A stretch of DNA of 64,000 nucleotides from contig JBEHYT010000012.1 of NCBI GenBank assembly GCA_048498035.1, positions 91,728-155,727 of the forward strand, written 5' to 3'. The stretch's first letter is position 1; each line of letters opens with the position of its first letter. The translations under genes were made by a program, and so were the position numbers. Under the pieces are notes generated by a model, which had not been told where the DNA came from, did no database searches, and worked only from the letters and a program-made list of their open reading frames with translations. This stretch comes from CADEDV01 sp048498035. Its GTDB lineage: Bacteria; Bacteroidota; Bacteroidia; Chitinophagales; Chitinophagaceae. Shown here piece after piece: positions 7,439 to 16,102 of the stretch.

Positions 7439-8029
7439 ATGGAAGCAACAACGATCGATACAGGCAATACCCAGGAACAGCAAGACAATACCAAATGGTT
7501 TGTATTGCGCGTGGTGAGCGGTAAAGAACGTAAGGTGAAAGAATACCTCGACAAAGAAATTTCAAGAGGCGGCTGGGGCGAAATCGTAAAACAGGTGTTC
7601 CTTCCGGTAGAAAAAGTTTACAAAGTAGCCAACGGGAAAAAAGTAATGCGGGAACGTAACTACTACCCAGGCTATGTAATGATTGAAGTAGTAGATGGTA
7701 AATTGAGCGATGACCTCCGGGAAATCATCAAAAACACCACCAACGTTATTCATTTCCTCGGAAAAGATAACCCCGTAGCTCTCCGTAAAGCCGAAGTAAA
7801 CAAGATGCTCGGTAAAATGGATGAAATGGCAGAAGCCGGCGGCGTAAGCATGAGCGAACCATTCATCGTAGGCGAAACTATCAAGATCATCGAAGGCGCC
7901 TTCAACGATTTCAACGGCGTTATCGAAGAAGTAAACGACGAAAAGAAAAAACTGAAAGTGACCGTGAAGATCTTCGGACGATCAACACCCGTGGAACTTA
8001 CCTACATGCAGGTTGAAAAAATTAACTAG
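7439..8029 (+). CDS. nusG: Transcription termination/antitermination factor NusG
   Basis: The 196-residue protein has the NGN domain (WFVLRVVSGKERKVKEYL, about residues 20-130, including YPGYVMIEV) and a C-terminal KOW domain (GETIKIIEGAFNDFNGVIEEV, about 140-196). It binds the RNA polymerase clamp and connects to ribosomal protein S10. In most bacteria rplK follows directly. Here a terminator at 8047-8077 closes the unit, and rplK is 5.7 kb downstream with its own promoter. Confidence 0.98.
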   Translation: MEATTIDTGNTQEQQDNTKWFVLRVVSGKERKVKEYLDKEISRGGWGEIVKQVFLPVEKVYKVANGKKVMRERNYYPGYVMIEVVDGKLSDDLREIIKNTTNVIHFLGKDNPVALRKAEVNKMLGKMDEMAEAGGVSMSEPFIVGETIKIIEGAFNDFNGVIEEVNDEKKKLKVTVKIFGRSTPVELTYMQVEKIN

Positions 8030-8046
8030 AACTAGGTTGAACGAAT

Positions 8047-8084
8047 AAAAAAAAAGAGCTCCCGAGCTCTTTTTTTTATTTTTG
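8047..8084 (+). terminator. nusG terminator merging into a -7 element
   Basis: AGAGCTC (8055-8061), a CC loop and GAGCTCT (8064-8070) are flanked by A and T runs, so the stem can extend to 15 or more pairs. Directly after it, TATTTTTG (8077-8084) resembles a -7 element, and ATG 8089 follows 4 bases later. Confidence 0.88.
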
Positions 8085-8088
8085 TACC

Positions 8089-9759
8089 ATGCAACAAACC
8101 TTATCTCAGGATCAGCCCTTATCAAGGCAGTTCAAATGGATAATCGCCATCTTCCTGCTGCTCTACGTTGCATCCACCCTTATTCATCTTGGCTACCTGC
8201 AGCTCAATGGCGATGAACCCAGGCGCGCCATGGTCACCATCGAGATGATGCACTCCGGCAATTATATCCGCCCCACTACCATGGGATGGGAATACTATGC
8301 CAAACCCCCGGTCTACAACTGGCTTATGTCAGCCTGCATGTTTCTCACAGGCTCTGAATCAGAATTTCCCGTTCGCCTCCCATCCGTTATCGCTATTTTA
8401 GCCTGGGCCTTCCTGAACTATCGCATTTTTAAAAAATTTGTCGGCCGGAAGATCGCCGCGGCATCATCACTCTTCCTGCTTACCAGCGCAGATATTTACT
8501 TCTGGGGACTCGCCAACGGAGGTGAAATAGATATCTTCTACAGTTTCATCGTCTACATGCAGGTGGTATCCATGTTCTGGTACAACGAGAAAAAGAACTG
8601 GCTGATGCTCTTTGTAAGTTCCTACTTCTTTTGTATCGTTGGCTGCCTCACCAAAGGATTTCCGTCAATTGTATTTGAAGGACTAACACTGATCGCCCTG
8701 GCTGTTTATAACCGTTCTCCCAGGATACTGTTTCGCTGGCAACACGCTATCGGGATATTATTGGGCGCAGCGCTGTTGAGTATATATCTCTATGCATTTC
8801 ATTTTTATGGATCGGTACACATCCTCGTTACCAACCTTCTCAAAGAATCCTTTGACAAATCGGGGTTCGGCGATTACCCCGAAAAATTTGTCTCAAAGTC
8901 GCTGCAATATCCCATTTCATTCCTCAAAATACTATTGCCCTGGTCCCTGATCCTTCTCGTATTTATCAAAAAACGCACATACGGGATATGGAAGCTGCCA
9001 TTATTACGATTTGCACTTCTGTTTATCATTTTTAATATTCCCGTTTATTGGTTTACAGGACATCCACGGATGCGGTATGCCTACATGTTTATACCATTTT
9101 GTATGGTAATACTGGCCTACCTCTTTTTCAAATTCAGGGAAGAATATCCGCTCTTTATCAAAAAATTGTTCCAAACTTTTATCTGGATTTTCATCGCTGT
9201 ACTGCCCCTGCTGATATCCTTGTTTTTTTGGACAACAGTAAAGCCGCTGTTCATAATTGTCTGCCTGATCATTGCCACAGCTTATGTTCTATTTTACCGC
9301 AGATCGATATCCAGGATGAACCTTCTTTACTTTGGTCTTGGACTCACCGTACTTCGCCTGATCTTTGCCCTCGTGTTTATCCCCGTAAAATATCACAAGA
9401 ACGATTTGAAATACGACCAGGAAATGGCCACCTTTTCCCGGATAAATAATAATGAACCTATCTATTTTTATAAACCCTGTGATACCGTTATTCTAAAAGT
9501 AGATCTCAAAATAACTTCCCTTGAATTCGGAAGTTTCGTAACGGTGCCCTACCTGGTTTACAATATTCCCTACTACTATTACCGCAGCAGCGGCCACCTT
9601 GTACAATTTGATGATAGTCTCCGGGCCGGTCGCAACTACATCGCTTTCAGCACATCTATGTTCGATTCCACTGCCTGGGTCAGGTATGAATTTACAGACA
9701 GGAGCCAAAATGGAGAACGGGTGATGCTGGTCAATATGCCTGAAGACCGAAATCGTTAA
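8089..9759 (+). CDS. ArnT/PMT-like glycosyltransferase family 39 membrane protein
   Basis: The 556-residue protein has about 11-12 membrane segments. Near residue 43 it carries the GDEPRRA motif in the first periplasmic loop, followed by YYAKPPVYNWL and EFPVRLPS; this Asp-Glu and Lys-Pro-Pro pattern is typical of ArnT-like lipid A or protein glycosyltransferases that use polyprenyl-phosphate sugars. A periplasmic C-terminal tail follows residue about 440. Substrate and acceptor are unknown. It and the next three genes interrupt the usual nusG-rplK adjacency. Confidence 0.88.
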   Translation: MQQTLSQDQPLSRQFKWIIAIFLLLYVASTLIHLGYLQLNGDEPRRAMVTIEMMHSGNYIRPTTMGWEYYAKPPVYNWLMSACMFLTGSESEFPVRLPSVIAILAWAFLNYRIFKKFVGRKIAAASSLFLLTSADIYFWGLANGGEIDIFYSFIVYMQVVSMFWYNEKKNWLMLFVSSYFFCIVGCLTKGFPSIVFEGLTLIALAVYNRSPRILFRWQHAIGILLGAALLSIYLYAFHFYGSVHILVTNLLKESFDKSGFGDYPEKFVSKSLQYPISFLKILLPWSLILLVFIKKRTYGIWKLPLLRFALLFIIFNIPVYWFTGHPRMRYAYMFIPFCMVILAYLFFKFREEYPLFIKKLFQTFIWIFIAVLPLLISLFFWTTVKPLFIIVCLIIATAYVLFYRRSISRMNLLYFGLGLTVLRLIFALVFIPVKYHKNDLKYDQEMATFSRINNNEPIYFYKPCDTVILKVDLKITSLEFGSFVTVPYLVYNIPYYYYRSSGHLVQFDDSLRAGRNYIAFSTSMFDSTAWVRYEFTDRSQNGERVMLVNMPEDRNR

Positions 9760-9876
9760 AAACCTCCTAAATCGTAGCGGTAAAAAAAACTTTTGACGGA
9801 CGGTAACAAAAACGCCGGCTTGTACGTATATCTTCGTAAATAACCGAAAGGTTACTAAGCCATGACCAACATATTC

Positions 9877-12351
9877 ATGAAGAGAAAACAACTCCTGCTT
9901 CTGCTGGCAGGCATCGTTTACCTGTGTAATGCCCAGGCGCAGCAGAAAATTCCGCGTTCACTTCCTGCCAAACGCACAACAGCTACTTTCAAAATCGACG
10001 GAAGCCTGGATGAACCGGCCTGGAAAGAAGCAACACCCGCTAAAGATTTCGTGGAATGGAGACCCAATTTCGGCGCAGCCGAAGATCCGGGAACCGGCAC
10101 AGAAGTGTACCTGCTCTATGATAATACCTCTATCTATATCGGGGGCTATTGCCACGAACGCTCTAAAGACAGCGTGTCCAAAGAACTCGTTGGGCGCGAC
10201 AAGATCGGGGTCAACGATTACCTCGGTGTGATCTTCGATACCTACAATGATAAGATCAATGGGTTTGGATTTTACCTTACACCGCTGGGCGAACAATACG
10301 ATGCCAAATACTCCAACACCGTTGGAGAAGATGATAGCTGGAACGCCGTTTGGGACGGCCAGGCCAAATTGGTTGCAGACGGGTGGACCTTTGAAATGCG
10401 GATTCCCTATTCAGCTATCCGCTTCGTGAGTAAGGACAATCAGACCTGGGGCCTCAACATCACCCGCAACCGCAAGAAAGCCGGGCGACAATTTATGTGG
10501 AACCCCGTTGATCCAAAGGTGAACGGATTTATGAACCAAAGTGGTGAATGGACTAATATCGAGAAGATCAAAGCCCCTACACGACTTTCTTTTTCTCCCT
10601 ATTTTTCAACCTATCTCAATCATTATCCCAATGATGAAAAAGGCACGAAGGACTGGACATCTTCTGTGAATGGTGGTATGGACGTAAAATACGGCATCAG
10701 CGACGCGTTTACGCTGGATATGACGCTGATCCCCGATTTCGGACAGGTGCAGAGCGACAACCAGGTACTCAACCTTTCGCCCTTTGAAACTAAGTTTACG
10801 GAAAACCGTCCCTTTTTTACGGAAGGAACGGAACTGTTTAGCAAAGGCAATCTTTTTTATTCCCGTAGGGTGGGAGGAACACCCTTGCACTTGTATGATG
10901 CCTACGATGATCTTGGCCCTAATGAAGAGGTAATCAAAAACCCGGTTGAATCAAAACTGATCAATGCCACCAAGATATCCGGCCGGACGAAAAAAGGGTT
11001 TGGACTCGGTATTTTTAATGCGATCTCAAAAAACACGTACGCGACAATCGAAGACACACTGTCGGGCACTTCGCGAAAATTCAGAACAGCACCGCTTACG
11101 AATTATAATATCGTAGTGTTTGATCAAACGCTCAAAAACAATTCAGCAATTTCATTCATCAATACAAACGTGCTGCGTAGCGGGTCAGACCCGGATGCCA
11201 ACGTAAGCGCAGCGATGTTTGACCTGAACAACAAAAAGAATACCTATAATGTAAACGGTAAGGTGTCCATTAGCCAACAACTTTCACAAGGTCATAACCA
11301 GGTCGGATATTCTCATTACCTGGCCGTTAACAAGACGGGTGGGCGTTTTAATTTCACCGTATCGCAGGAACTCGCCGATGACAAGTATGATATCAACGAC
11401 ATGGGCATCCTGTACAATAATAACTACCTGGATCATTACACATGGATGGCGTATCGCTGGTTAAAGCCCAAAAACTGGTACAAACAAATCCAGGTCAATT
11501 TTAACGCTTACTATAGCCTGCTGGATAAAAAGATCCCCGGACAGGTGGTAGATACTAAATTCCAAACCTTCAATACGAACGTAAATGGCAATGCCCAGCT
11601 GAAGAATTTGTGGTGGATAGGAATGTATATCGGGTATGTGGCGCCAAGCAATGATTTCTATGAACCACGTGTTCAGGGTCGTTCGTGGAAGTCTGGGCAA
11701 CGTTTCCAGGTTAACCCCTGGTTTGAAACAAACTCCACCAAGAAGTACTATTTCAGTTTCAACTATTTCCTGGGTCTGCGGCAGCAATTTCATAGCCCCA
11801 ATCATGAATTCTACCTGTCGCACCGCTATCGTTTCAGCGACCGGTTCTCCATTAGCCATGATCTCAATTTCAGTATAACTAAAAACGATGCCGGCTTTTT
11901 TACAACCTACAATGATGATGTGCTTTTCTCCCGGCGTAATCTCAATACGGTAGAAAATGTCCTGTCGTTCAAATACAGTTTCAACAACAAATCCGGAATC
12001 ACGCTCCGTGCGAGGCATTACTGGAGCAAGGTAGATGTACAGCAGTTGTATGATCTGCAACTAAATGGAGATCTTACGCCTACGCATTACAACAGCACCC
12101 AGGTGCCGTTGAAAAACCAATGCTACAACATTTTTAATATTGATGCGGTGTACACCCTGCAATTTGCGCCGGGAAGTTTCATCAATATTGTCTGGAAGGA
12201 TGAATCACAAACCACAGATGCTGTTTTTGCACGCTACCGGTATTTCAAAAATTTCAACCAGACGATCCAGTCGCCACAAAACAATAACCTGTCGATCAAG
12301 ATCATCTATTACCTGGATTATCTTGACTTCAAGAAATGGAGACGAAAGTGA
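9877..12351 (+). CDS. DUF5916 outer-membrane protein with CBM9-like N-terminal domain
   Basis: A signal peptide (MKRKQLLLLLAGIVYLCNAQAQ) is followed by a CBM9-like beta-sandwich (about residues 30-230: KIDGSLDEPAWKEA, VYLLYDNTSIYIGGYCHE, DYLGVIFDTY) and then a long beta-strand-rich DUF5916 region with the signature SLTPDFGQV-like LIPDFGQVQSDN, LSPFETKFTENRPFFTEG, and a barrel-like C-terminus. An ATG at 9862 would add five residues; 9877 gives a cleaner signal peptide. The family is abundant in Bacteroidota and its exact role is unknown. It has no SusD partner here. Expected location: outer membrane. Confidence 0.88.
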   Translation: MKRKQLLLLLAGIVYLCNAQAQQKIPRSLPAKRTTATFKIDGSLDEPAWKEATPAKDFVEWRPNFGAAEDPGTGTEVYLLYDNTSIYIGGYCHERSKDSVSKELVGRDKIGVNDYLGVIFDTYNDKINGFGFYLTPLGEQYDAKYSNTVGEDDSWNAVWDGQAKLVADGWTFEMRIPYSAIRFVSKDNQTWGLNITRNRKKAGRQFMWNPVDPKVNGFMNQSGEWTNIEKIKAPTRLSFSPYFSTYLNHYPNDEKGTKDWTSSVNGGMDVKYGISDAFTLDMTLIPDFGQVQSDNQVLNLSPFETKFTENRPFFTEGTELFSKGNLFYSRRVGGTPLHLYDAYDDLGPNEEVIKNPVESKLINATKISGRTKKGFGLGIFNAISKNTYATIEDTLSGTSRKFRTAPLTNYNIVVFDQTLKNNSAISFINTNVLRSGSDPDANVSAAMFDLNNKKNTYNVNGKVSISQQLSQGHNQVGYSHYLAVNKTGGRFNFTVSQELADDKYDINDMGILYNNNYLDHYTWMAYRWLKPKNWYKQIQVNFNAYYSLLDKKIPGQVVDTKFQTFNTNVNGNAQLKNLWWIGMYIGYVAPSNDFYEPRVQGRSWKSGQRFQVNPWFETNSTKKYYFSFNYFLGLRQQFHSPNHEFYLSHRYRFSDRFSISHDLNFSITKNDAGFFTTYNDDVLFSRRNLNTVENVLSFKYSFNNKSGITLRARHYWSKVDVQQLYDLQLNGDLTPTHYNSTQVPLKNQCYNIFNIDAVYTLQFAPGSFINIVWKDESQTTDAVFARYRYFKNFNQTIQSPQNNNLSIKIIYYLDYLDFKKWRRK

Positions 12352-12519
12352 GGTTGCCGGTTGTAGTTTCAGGTTGATGTAGTCAAGCTCGTTTTGGTGA
12401 AGACGGATGCTCCCGGTTAAAAAATAAGTGAGGTGGCGCAAAAATTATATGGGTAGCGTCTTACCTTGAAATGTTTATTTAATTTGCAGGGTATTTCAGT
12501 TTCAGCCAAAATTTTTGAA

Positions 12520-13149
12520 ATGACGGGAAGGGCGTGGGTTAGATTTGGCATTATTATCATAGTGACTGTGATTTGTAGTCTAGTAATCACGGCGATAGTT
12601 TGGAAGAGGGTTGGCAAAGAGCTATCTCTTGTGGGTCCTTATCTTGATATTGATTTTTTTAATCTTTTGTGCGCAGTTTTTGGCATCATTGGATTGGGAA
12701 TAACATTGTTCCAGATTACGCAGATTAGAAGTGAACAACAAATAAAGGACGATACGGCGGCTTATATTCATGGGTCTTATTTCAAACTTTCTGCAGCCAG
12801 ACCTGTTGCCGATTCTATCGGAGAATTACAAAAACTTCAAAGCCTTATTAATTCAACTTCAGACTACAATAAAGCATCTTTAACAAGCTTTTTGGAAAGG
12901 ATCAACAAACAGATATACGTATTCGACAGTCTAAAGCAACAGCAGATATCGCTGGGATGCGGAACTATCATTGATTGCGAAAAATGTTTAATTTTATTGA
13001 AGGAATTGCAGGGAAGCCTCGCGCGGATCATCGAAGAAAATTTATATAGTTCTTTCCCAAGGCAATCGTACAACCAAAAGATGACAGAGATTGTCAGTCA
13101 TATAAATCAATGCGATAGTAGATTAAAAAGCAATGTCAATGTTACCTAA
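12520..13149 (+). CDS. Hypothetical two-pass membrane protein with helical cytoplasmic part
   Basis: I do not recognise this gene. From ATG 12520 (MTGRAWVRFG) it encodes 209 residues with two hydrophobic segments (about 8-28 and 46-66) and a hydrophilic, helix-rich remainder (RSEQQIKDDTAAYIHG onward) with a CGTIIDCEKC cysteine pair. The frame is open up to ATG 12466, but that extension spoils the N-terminal membrane segment. It is A+T-richer than the ribosomal genes around it and overlaps the next gene by 17 bases, so the two form an operon. The layout (two spans plus coiled region) resembles that of the unknown gene at 55794-56474. Confidence 0.6.
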   Translation: MTGRAWVRFGIIIIVTVICSLVITAIVWKRVGKELSLVGPYLDIDFFNLLCAVFGIIGLGITLFQITQIRSEQQIKDDTAAYIHGSYFKLSAARPVADSIGELQKLQSLINSTSDYNKASLTSFLERINKQIYVFDSLKQQQISLGCGTIIDCEKCLILLKELQGSLARIIEENLYSSFPRQSYNQKMTEIVSHINQCDSRLKSNVNVT

Positions 13150-13510
13150 AACTTATAAGGATTTAATCACCGTGCTGACCGAAAAAACGGGGTTGGGACT
13201 TATTGCATGGAATAAAGGCGAGTGTCAGTTCGCATATGAAGCGGTTGTTGAAAAGACGAGAATATTGCTTGACAAGTATTTTGCCACTGAAACCGATAAA
13301 ACAGTTGCTTGTCTCAACTTATCCATTTTTGATAAGAACAAGACGTTACGAGAAGAAATCGTTTTATGTAAAAATGGCAAAGAGGAGGAGGACGACTATA
13401 TTCTTTTGGAAAACCTGTACAGACAGGTTGAGGTTTTTATGGGCTCGAAATCTATTAAGGAAACAATGCCGTTGATTGCATCTATTACGCAATCCATTCA
13501 ATCTCTTTAA
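13133..13510 (+). CDS. Hypothetical protein, second gene of the 12.5-13.5 kb pair
   Basis: A 125-residue soluble, acidic protein of unknown family. It starts MSMLPKTYKDLITVLTEKTG (ATG 13133, or 13139) and overlaps the end of the preceding membrane-protein gene, which suggests translational coupling and joint function. No motif, signal peptide or membrane segment is visible. The gene is A+T-rich relative to flanking housekeeping genes, consistent with acquisition, and ends 90 bases before the rplK promoter. Confidence 0.55.
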   Translation: MSMLPKTYKDLITVLTEKTGLGLIAWNKGECQFAYEAVVEKTRILLDKYFATETDKTVACLNLSIFDKNKTLREEIVLCKNGKEEEDDYILLENLYRQVEVFMGSKSIKETMPLIASITQSIQSL

Positions 13511-13576
13511 ATTAGGCGGGTTTTTTGAGCGTCGGAAGCCAAATCGCTTGTTTAAGTATTTCGAAGATGTTTAGTA

Positions 13577-13607
13577 TTGGATATTTCCTGAATTTGCGCT
13601 ACTTTTG
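13577..13607 (+). promoter_or_regulatory. Promoter of the rplK-rplA-rplJ-rplL operon
   Basis: TTG (13577-13579), a 20-base spacer and TACTTTTG (13600-13607) form a good Bacteroidota promoter. The leader of about 145 bases before rplK contains CCGGCGCTTCGGC-type hairpin sequence and could carry ribosomal-protein feedback control. Confidence 0.75.
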
Positions 13608-13758
13608 CAGCCCCAATAGTTCTTTATAAGCTGCCGGCGCTTCGGCAATGGCAGTACGGAAGTTGTGTTACGGTTAATTCTGTAACAGCAATTGGGAGAC
13701 CAAGTAGCTCATTACGAAGATGTTGTGAAAGGTCGTTAACACCAAAAAGTTTTAAAAA

Positions 13759-14202
13759 ATGGCAAAAGAAATCTCTGGCTTTGTAAAGCTACAGTGCAAG
13801 GGCGGTCAGGCCAATCCTGCACCCCCGATCGGTCCGGCTTTGGGTTCCAAGGGTATCAACATCATGGAATTCTGTAAGCAATTTAACGCCCGGACCCAGG
13901 ACAAAATGGGAAAGGTTCTTCCCGTATTAATCACCGTTTATACCGACAAGAGTTTTGATTTCATCATCAAAACCCCTCCGGCAGCAATTCAGCTGATGGA
14001 AGCCGCTAAAATCCAGAAGGGTTCCAAAGAGAGCAACCGTAACAAGGTGGGCAAGGTAGATTGGGCACAGGTTGAGGCGATCGCCAAAGACAAGATGCCG
14101 GATCTGAACTGCTTTACTGTAGAAAGCGCCATGAAAATGGTAGCTGGTACGGCCCGCAGCATGGGTCTCACTGTAGAAGGTAAAGCTCCCTGGGAAAATT
14201 AA
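13759..14202 (+). CDS. rplK: 50S ribosomal protein uL11
   Basis: The 147-residue protein has the N-terminal domain with AGQANPAPPIGPALGSKGIN-like sequence (here GGQANPAPPIGPALG at residues 16-30) and the C-terminal rRNA-binding domain with GTARSMGLTVEG. uL11 forms the base of the L7/L12 stalk and the GTPase-associated centre. First gene of the rplKAJL operon; a hairpin lies in the gap to rplA. Confidence 0.98.
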   Translation: MAKEISGFVKLQCKGGQANPAPPIGPALGSKGINIMEFCKQFNARTQDKMGKVLPVLITVYTDKSFDFIIKTPPAAIQLMEAAKIQKGSKESNRNKVGKVDWAQVEAIAKDKMPDLNCFTVESAMKMVAGTARSMGLTVEGKAPWEN

Positions 14203-14237
14203 CCTGTTTAACTCACCTGTTTGCGTGAGCAACAGGT
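14202..14237 (+). promoter_or_regulatory. Intercistronic hairpin between rplK and rplA
   Basis: ACCTGTT (14202-14208) pairs with AACAGGT (14231-14237), and inside it CTCAC (14212-14216) pairs with GTGAG (14225-14229). No T run follows, so it is not a terminator. It may be an RNA-processing or translational-control structure. Confidence 0.5.
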
Positions 14238-14252
14238 CAAAACGATTTACAA

Positions 14253-14948
14253 ATGGCATTCATTAGCAAAAAAAGAAAAGTGGCGGAAACGAAGGTTGAC
14301 GCCAACAAAGCATACTCTTTGAAAGATGCATCTACGCTGGTAAAGGAAATCAATACCTGCAAATTTGATGCGTCAGTAGACCTTCATATTCGCCTGGGTG
14401 TAGACCCTAAAAAGGCAGACCAGGCTATCCGCGGTACGGTAACACTTCCGCACGGCACTGGTAAAACAAAATCTGTTCTGGTTCTTTGTACACCTGATAA
14501 AGAAGCGGAAGCAAAATCTGCAGGTGCCGACTACGTTGGGCTGGATGAGTTTGTTGCCAAGATCGAAGGTGGATGGGTGGATGTAGATGTGATCATCGCT
14601 ACACCGGCCGTTATGCCCAAGATTGGTAAACTCGGTAAGGTACTAGGCCCTCGTAACCTGATGCCGAACCCGAAAACAGGTACCGTTACCAACGATGTTG
14701 CAAACGCTATCAATGACGTGAAAGGCGGTAAGATCGCTTTCAAAGTTGATAAAGTGGGAATCATTCACGCTTCAATCGGTCGCGTTAGCTTTTCCCCGGA
14801 AAAGATTGCCGAAAACAGCCAGGAACTCCTGAACGCCATTATCAAGGCAAAACCTGCTACCTCAAAAGGCATCTACCTGAAAGGTATCAGCATGGCCAGT
14901 TCCATGAGCCCCGGTATCGCGATCGACACCAAAGCATTTGTTCACTAA
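14253..14948 (+). CDS. rplA: 50S ribosomal protein uL1
   Basis: The 231-residue protein has the two-domain uL1 fold: FDASVDLHIRLGVDPKKADQ, RGTVTLPHGTGK and the signature GKLGKVLGPRNLMPNPKTGTV near residue 125. uL1 binds the mobile 23S stalk and in many bacteria represses its own operon by binding mRNA; whether the rplK leader serves as target here is not shown. Confidence 0.98.
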   Translation: MAFISKKRKVAETKVDANKAYSLKDASTLVKEINTCKFDASVDLHIRLGVDPKKADQAIRGTVTLPHGTGKTKSVLVLCTPDKEAEAKSAGADYVGLDEFVAKIEGGWVDVDVIIATPAVMPKIGKLGKVLGPRNLMPNPKTGTVTNDVANAINDVKGGKIAFKVDKVGIIHASIGRVSFSPEKIAENSQELLNAIIKAKPATSKGIYLKGISMASSMSPGIAIDTKAFVH

Positions 14949-14952
14949 AATC

Positions 14953-14979
14953 ATTGGGCTGTGTAAACAGCTAACCAAT
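14953..14979 (+). promoter_or_regulatory. Intercistronic hairpin between rplA and rplJ
   Basis: ATTGG-GCTGT (14953-14962), loop GTAA, ACAGC (14967-14971) and, after a 3-base bulge, CCAAT (14975-14979) form a 10-bp interrupted stem ending 13 bases before the rplJ ATG. No T run follows. It is a candidate uL10 or processing site. Confidence 0.45.
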
Positions 14980-14992
14980 AAAACGCTTTATC

Positions 14993-15517
14993 ATGACAAA
15001 AGATCAAAAAAACGAAGTGATTGAACTGCTGAAAGGCAAGTTCTCTCAATACAACAACTTCTACGTTACCGATACCGAATCGCTGAGCGTAGAGCAGGTT
15101 AGTAAACTGCGCCGCGCCTGCTTCAACAAACAGGTTGAAATGAAAGTGGCCAAGAACACGCTGATCAGAAAAGCACTGGAATCGCTGGATGCAGAACGCT
15201 ATGCGGGTGTGTATGAATCACTCAATAACGTAACTGCGCTGCTGTTCTCTGAAAATCCAAAAGAACCGGCCCTGATCATCAGTTCTTTCCGGAAAGAATC
15301 CAATGGCGAACGCCCTGTACTCAAAGCGGCTTTCATCAATGGCGATATCTATACCGGTGATAATAACCTGAAAACGCTTACAGAGATCAAGACGAAGAAC
15401 GAACTGATCGGCGAAGTGATCGGGTTGCTGCAATCTCCTGCAAAACGTGTACTGGCTGCATTATTGCACCACCACGAACAAAAAGCAGGCGGAGCAGAGG
15501 CTGCTGCAGCAGAATAA
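14993..15517 (+). CDS. rplJ: 50S ribosomal protein uL10
   Basis: The 174-residue protein anchors bL12 dimers to the ribosome. The N-terminal rRNA-binding domain shows KGKFSQYNNFYVTDTESLSV and KVAKNTLIRKAL. The C-terminal helix ends with LHHHEQKAGGAEAAAAE, an Ala/Glu-rich tail that is usual for Bacteroidota uL10. Start MTKDQKNEVIELLKG is consistent with the family. Confidence 0.97.
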   Translation: MTKDQKNEVIELLKGKFSQYNNFYVTDTESLSVEQVSKLRRACFNKQVEMKVAKNTLIRKALESLDAERYAGVYESLNNVTALLFSENPKEPALIISSFRKESNGERPVLKAAFINGDIYTGDNNLKTLTEIKTKNELIGEVIGLLQSPAKRVLAALLHHHEQKAGGAEAAAAE

Positions 15518-15666
15518 GAATAACTAAAAATGAAAGAGTAAGGACAGCGAATCCCTACCGGATTTTAAATTTTTACTTTCGACTTTTTACTATACCAGAT
15601 AACAATTTTTTTAAATCAGCCGTCGGATCCGCGGTGCGGAAATGAAGACGGTAAAAATCAAACAAA

Positions 15667-16041
15667 ATGGCAGACGTAAAAGCATTAGCAGAAAGCCTGG
15701 TAGGCTTAACAGTAAAAGAAGTACAGGAACTGGCAGATGTTCTGAAAGCAGAATATGGCATCGAACCTGCAGCTGCAGCTGTTGTAGTTAGCGGCGGTGG
15801 CGATGGCGGCGGAGCTGCTGCTGAAGAAAAAACTGCATTCAATGTAGTTCTGAAAAGCGGTGGCGCTTCCAAACTGAACGTTGTGAAGATCGTTAAAGAC
15901 CTGACTGGTCTTGGTCTGAAAGAAGCGAAAGAACTGGTTGACGGCGCTCCGAAGAACGTAAAAGAAGGCGTATCTAAAGCAGAAGCTGAAGATATCGCAG
16001 CTAAGCTGAAAGAAGCTGGCGCAGATGTTGAAATTGCTTAA
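15667..16041 (+). CDS. rplL: 50S ribosomal protein bL12 (L7/L12)
   Basis: The 124-residue acidic stalk protein recruits translational GTPases. The N-terminal dimerisation helix (LAESLVGLTVKEVQELAD), the Ala/Gly hinge (about residues 36-52) and the C-terminal domain (KIVKDLTGLGLKEAKELVDG) are clear. A 149-base spacer separates it from rplJ, longer than usual, and could hold a processing site that raises rplL expression. A terminator follows 22 bases after the stop. Confidence 0.98.
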   Translation: MADVKALAESLVGLTVKEVQELADVLKAEYGIEPAAAAVVVSGGGDGGGAAAEEKTAFNVVLKSGGASKLNVVKIVKDLTGLGLKEAKELVDGAPKNVKEGVSKAEAEDIAAKLKEAGADVEIA

Positions 16042-16063
16042 TCGCAATAAATCGAAAAGAAGT

Positions 16064-16092
16064 CCCGCCGGATCCCCGGCGGGCTTTTTTTT
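16064..16092 (+). terminator. rplKAJL operon terminator
   Basis: CCCGCCGG (16064-16071), loop ATCC and CCGGCGGG (16076-16083) form a perfect 8-bp GC stem, followed by C and eight T. Confidence 0.95.
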
Positions 16093-16102
16093 GTCCAGCC
16101 CT

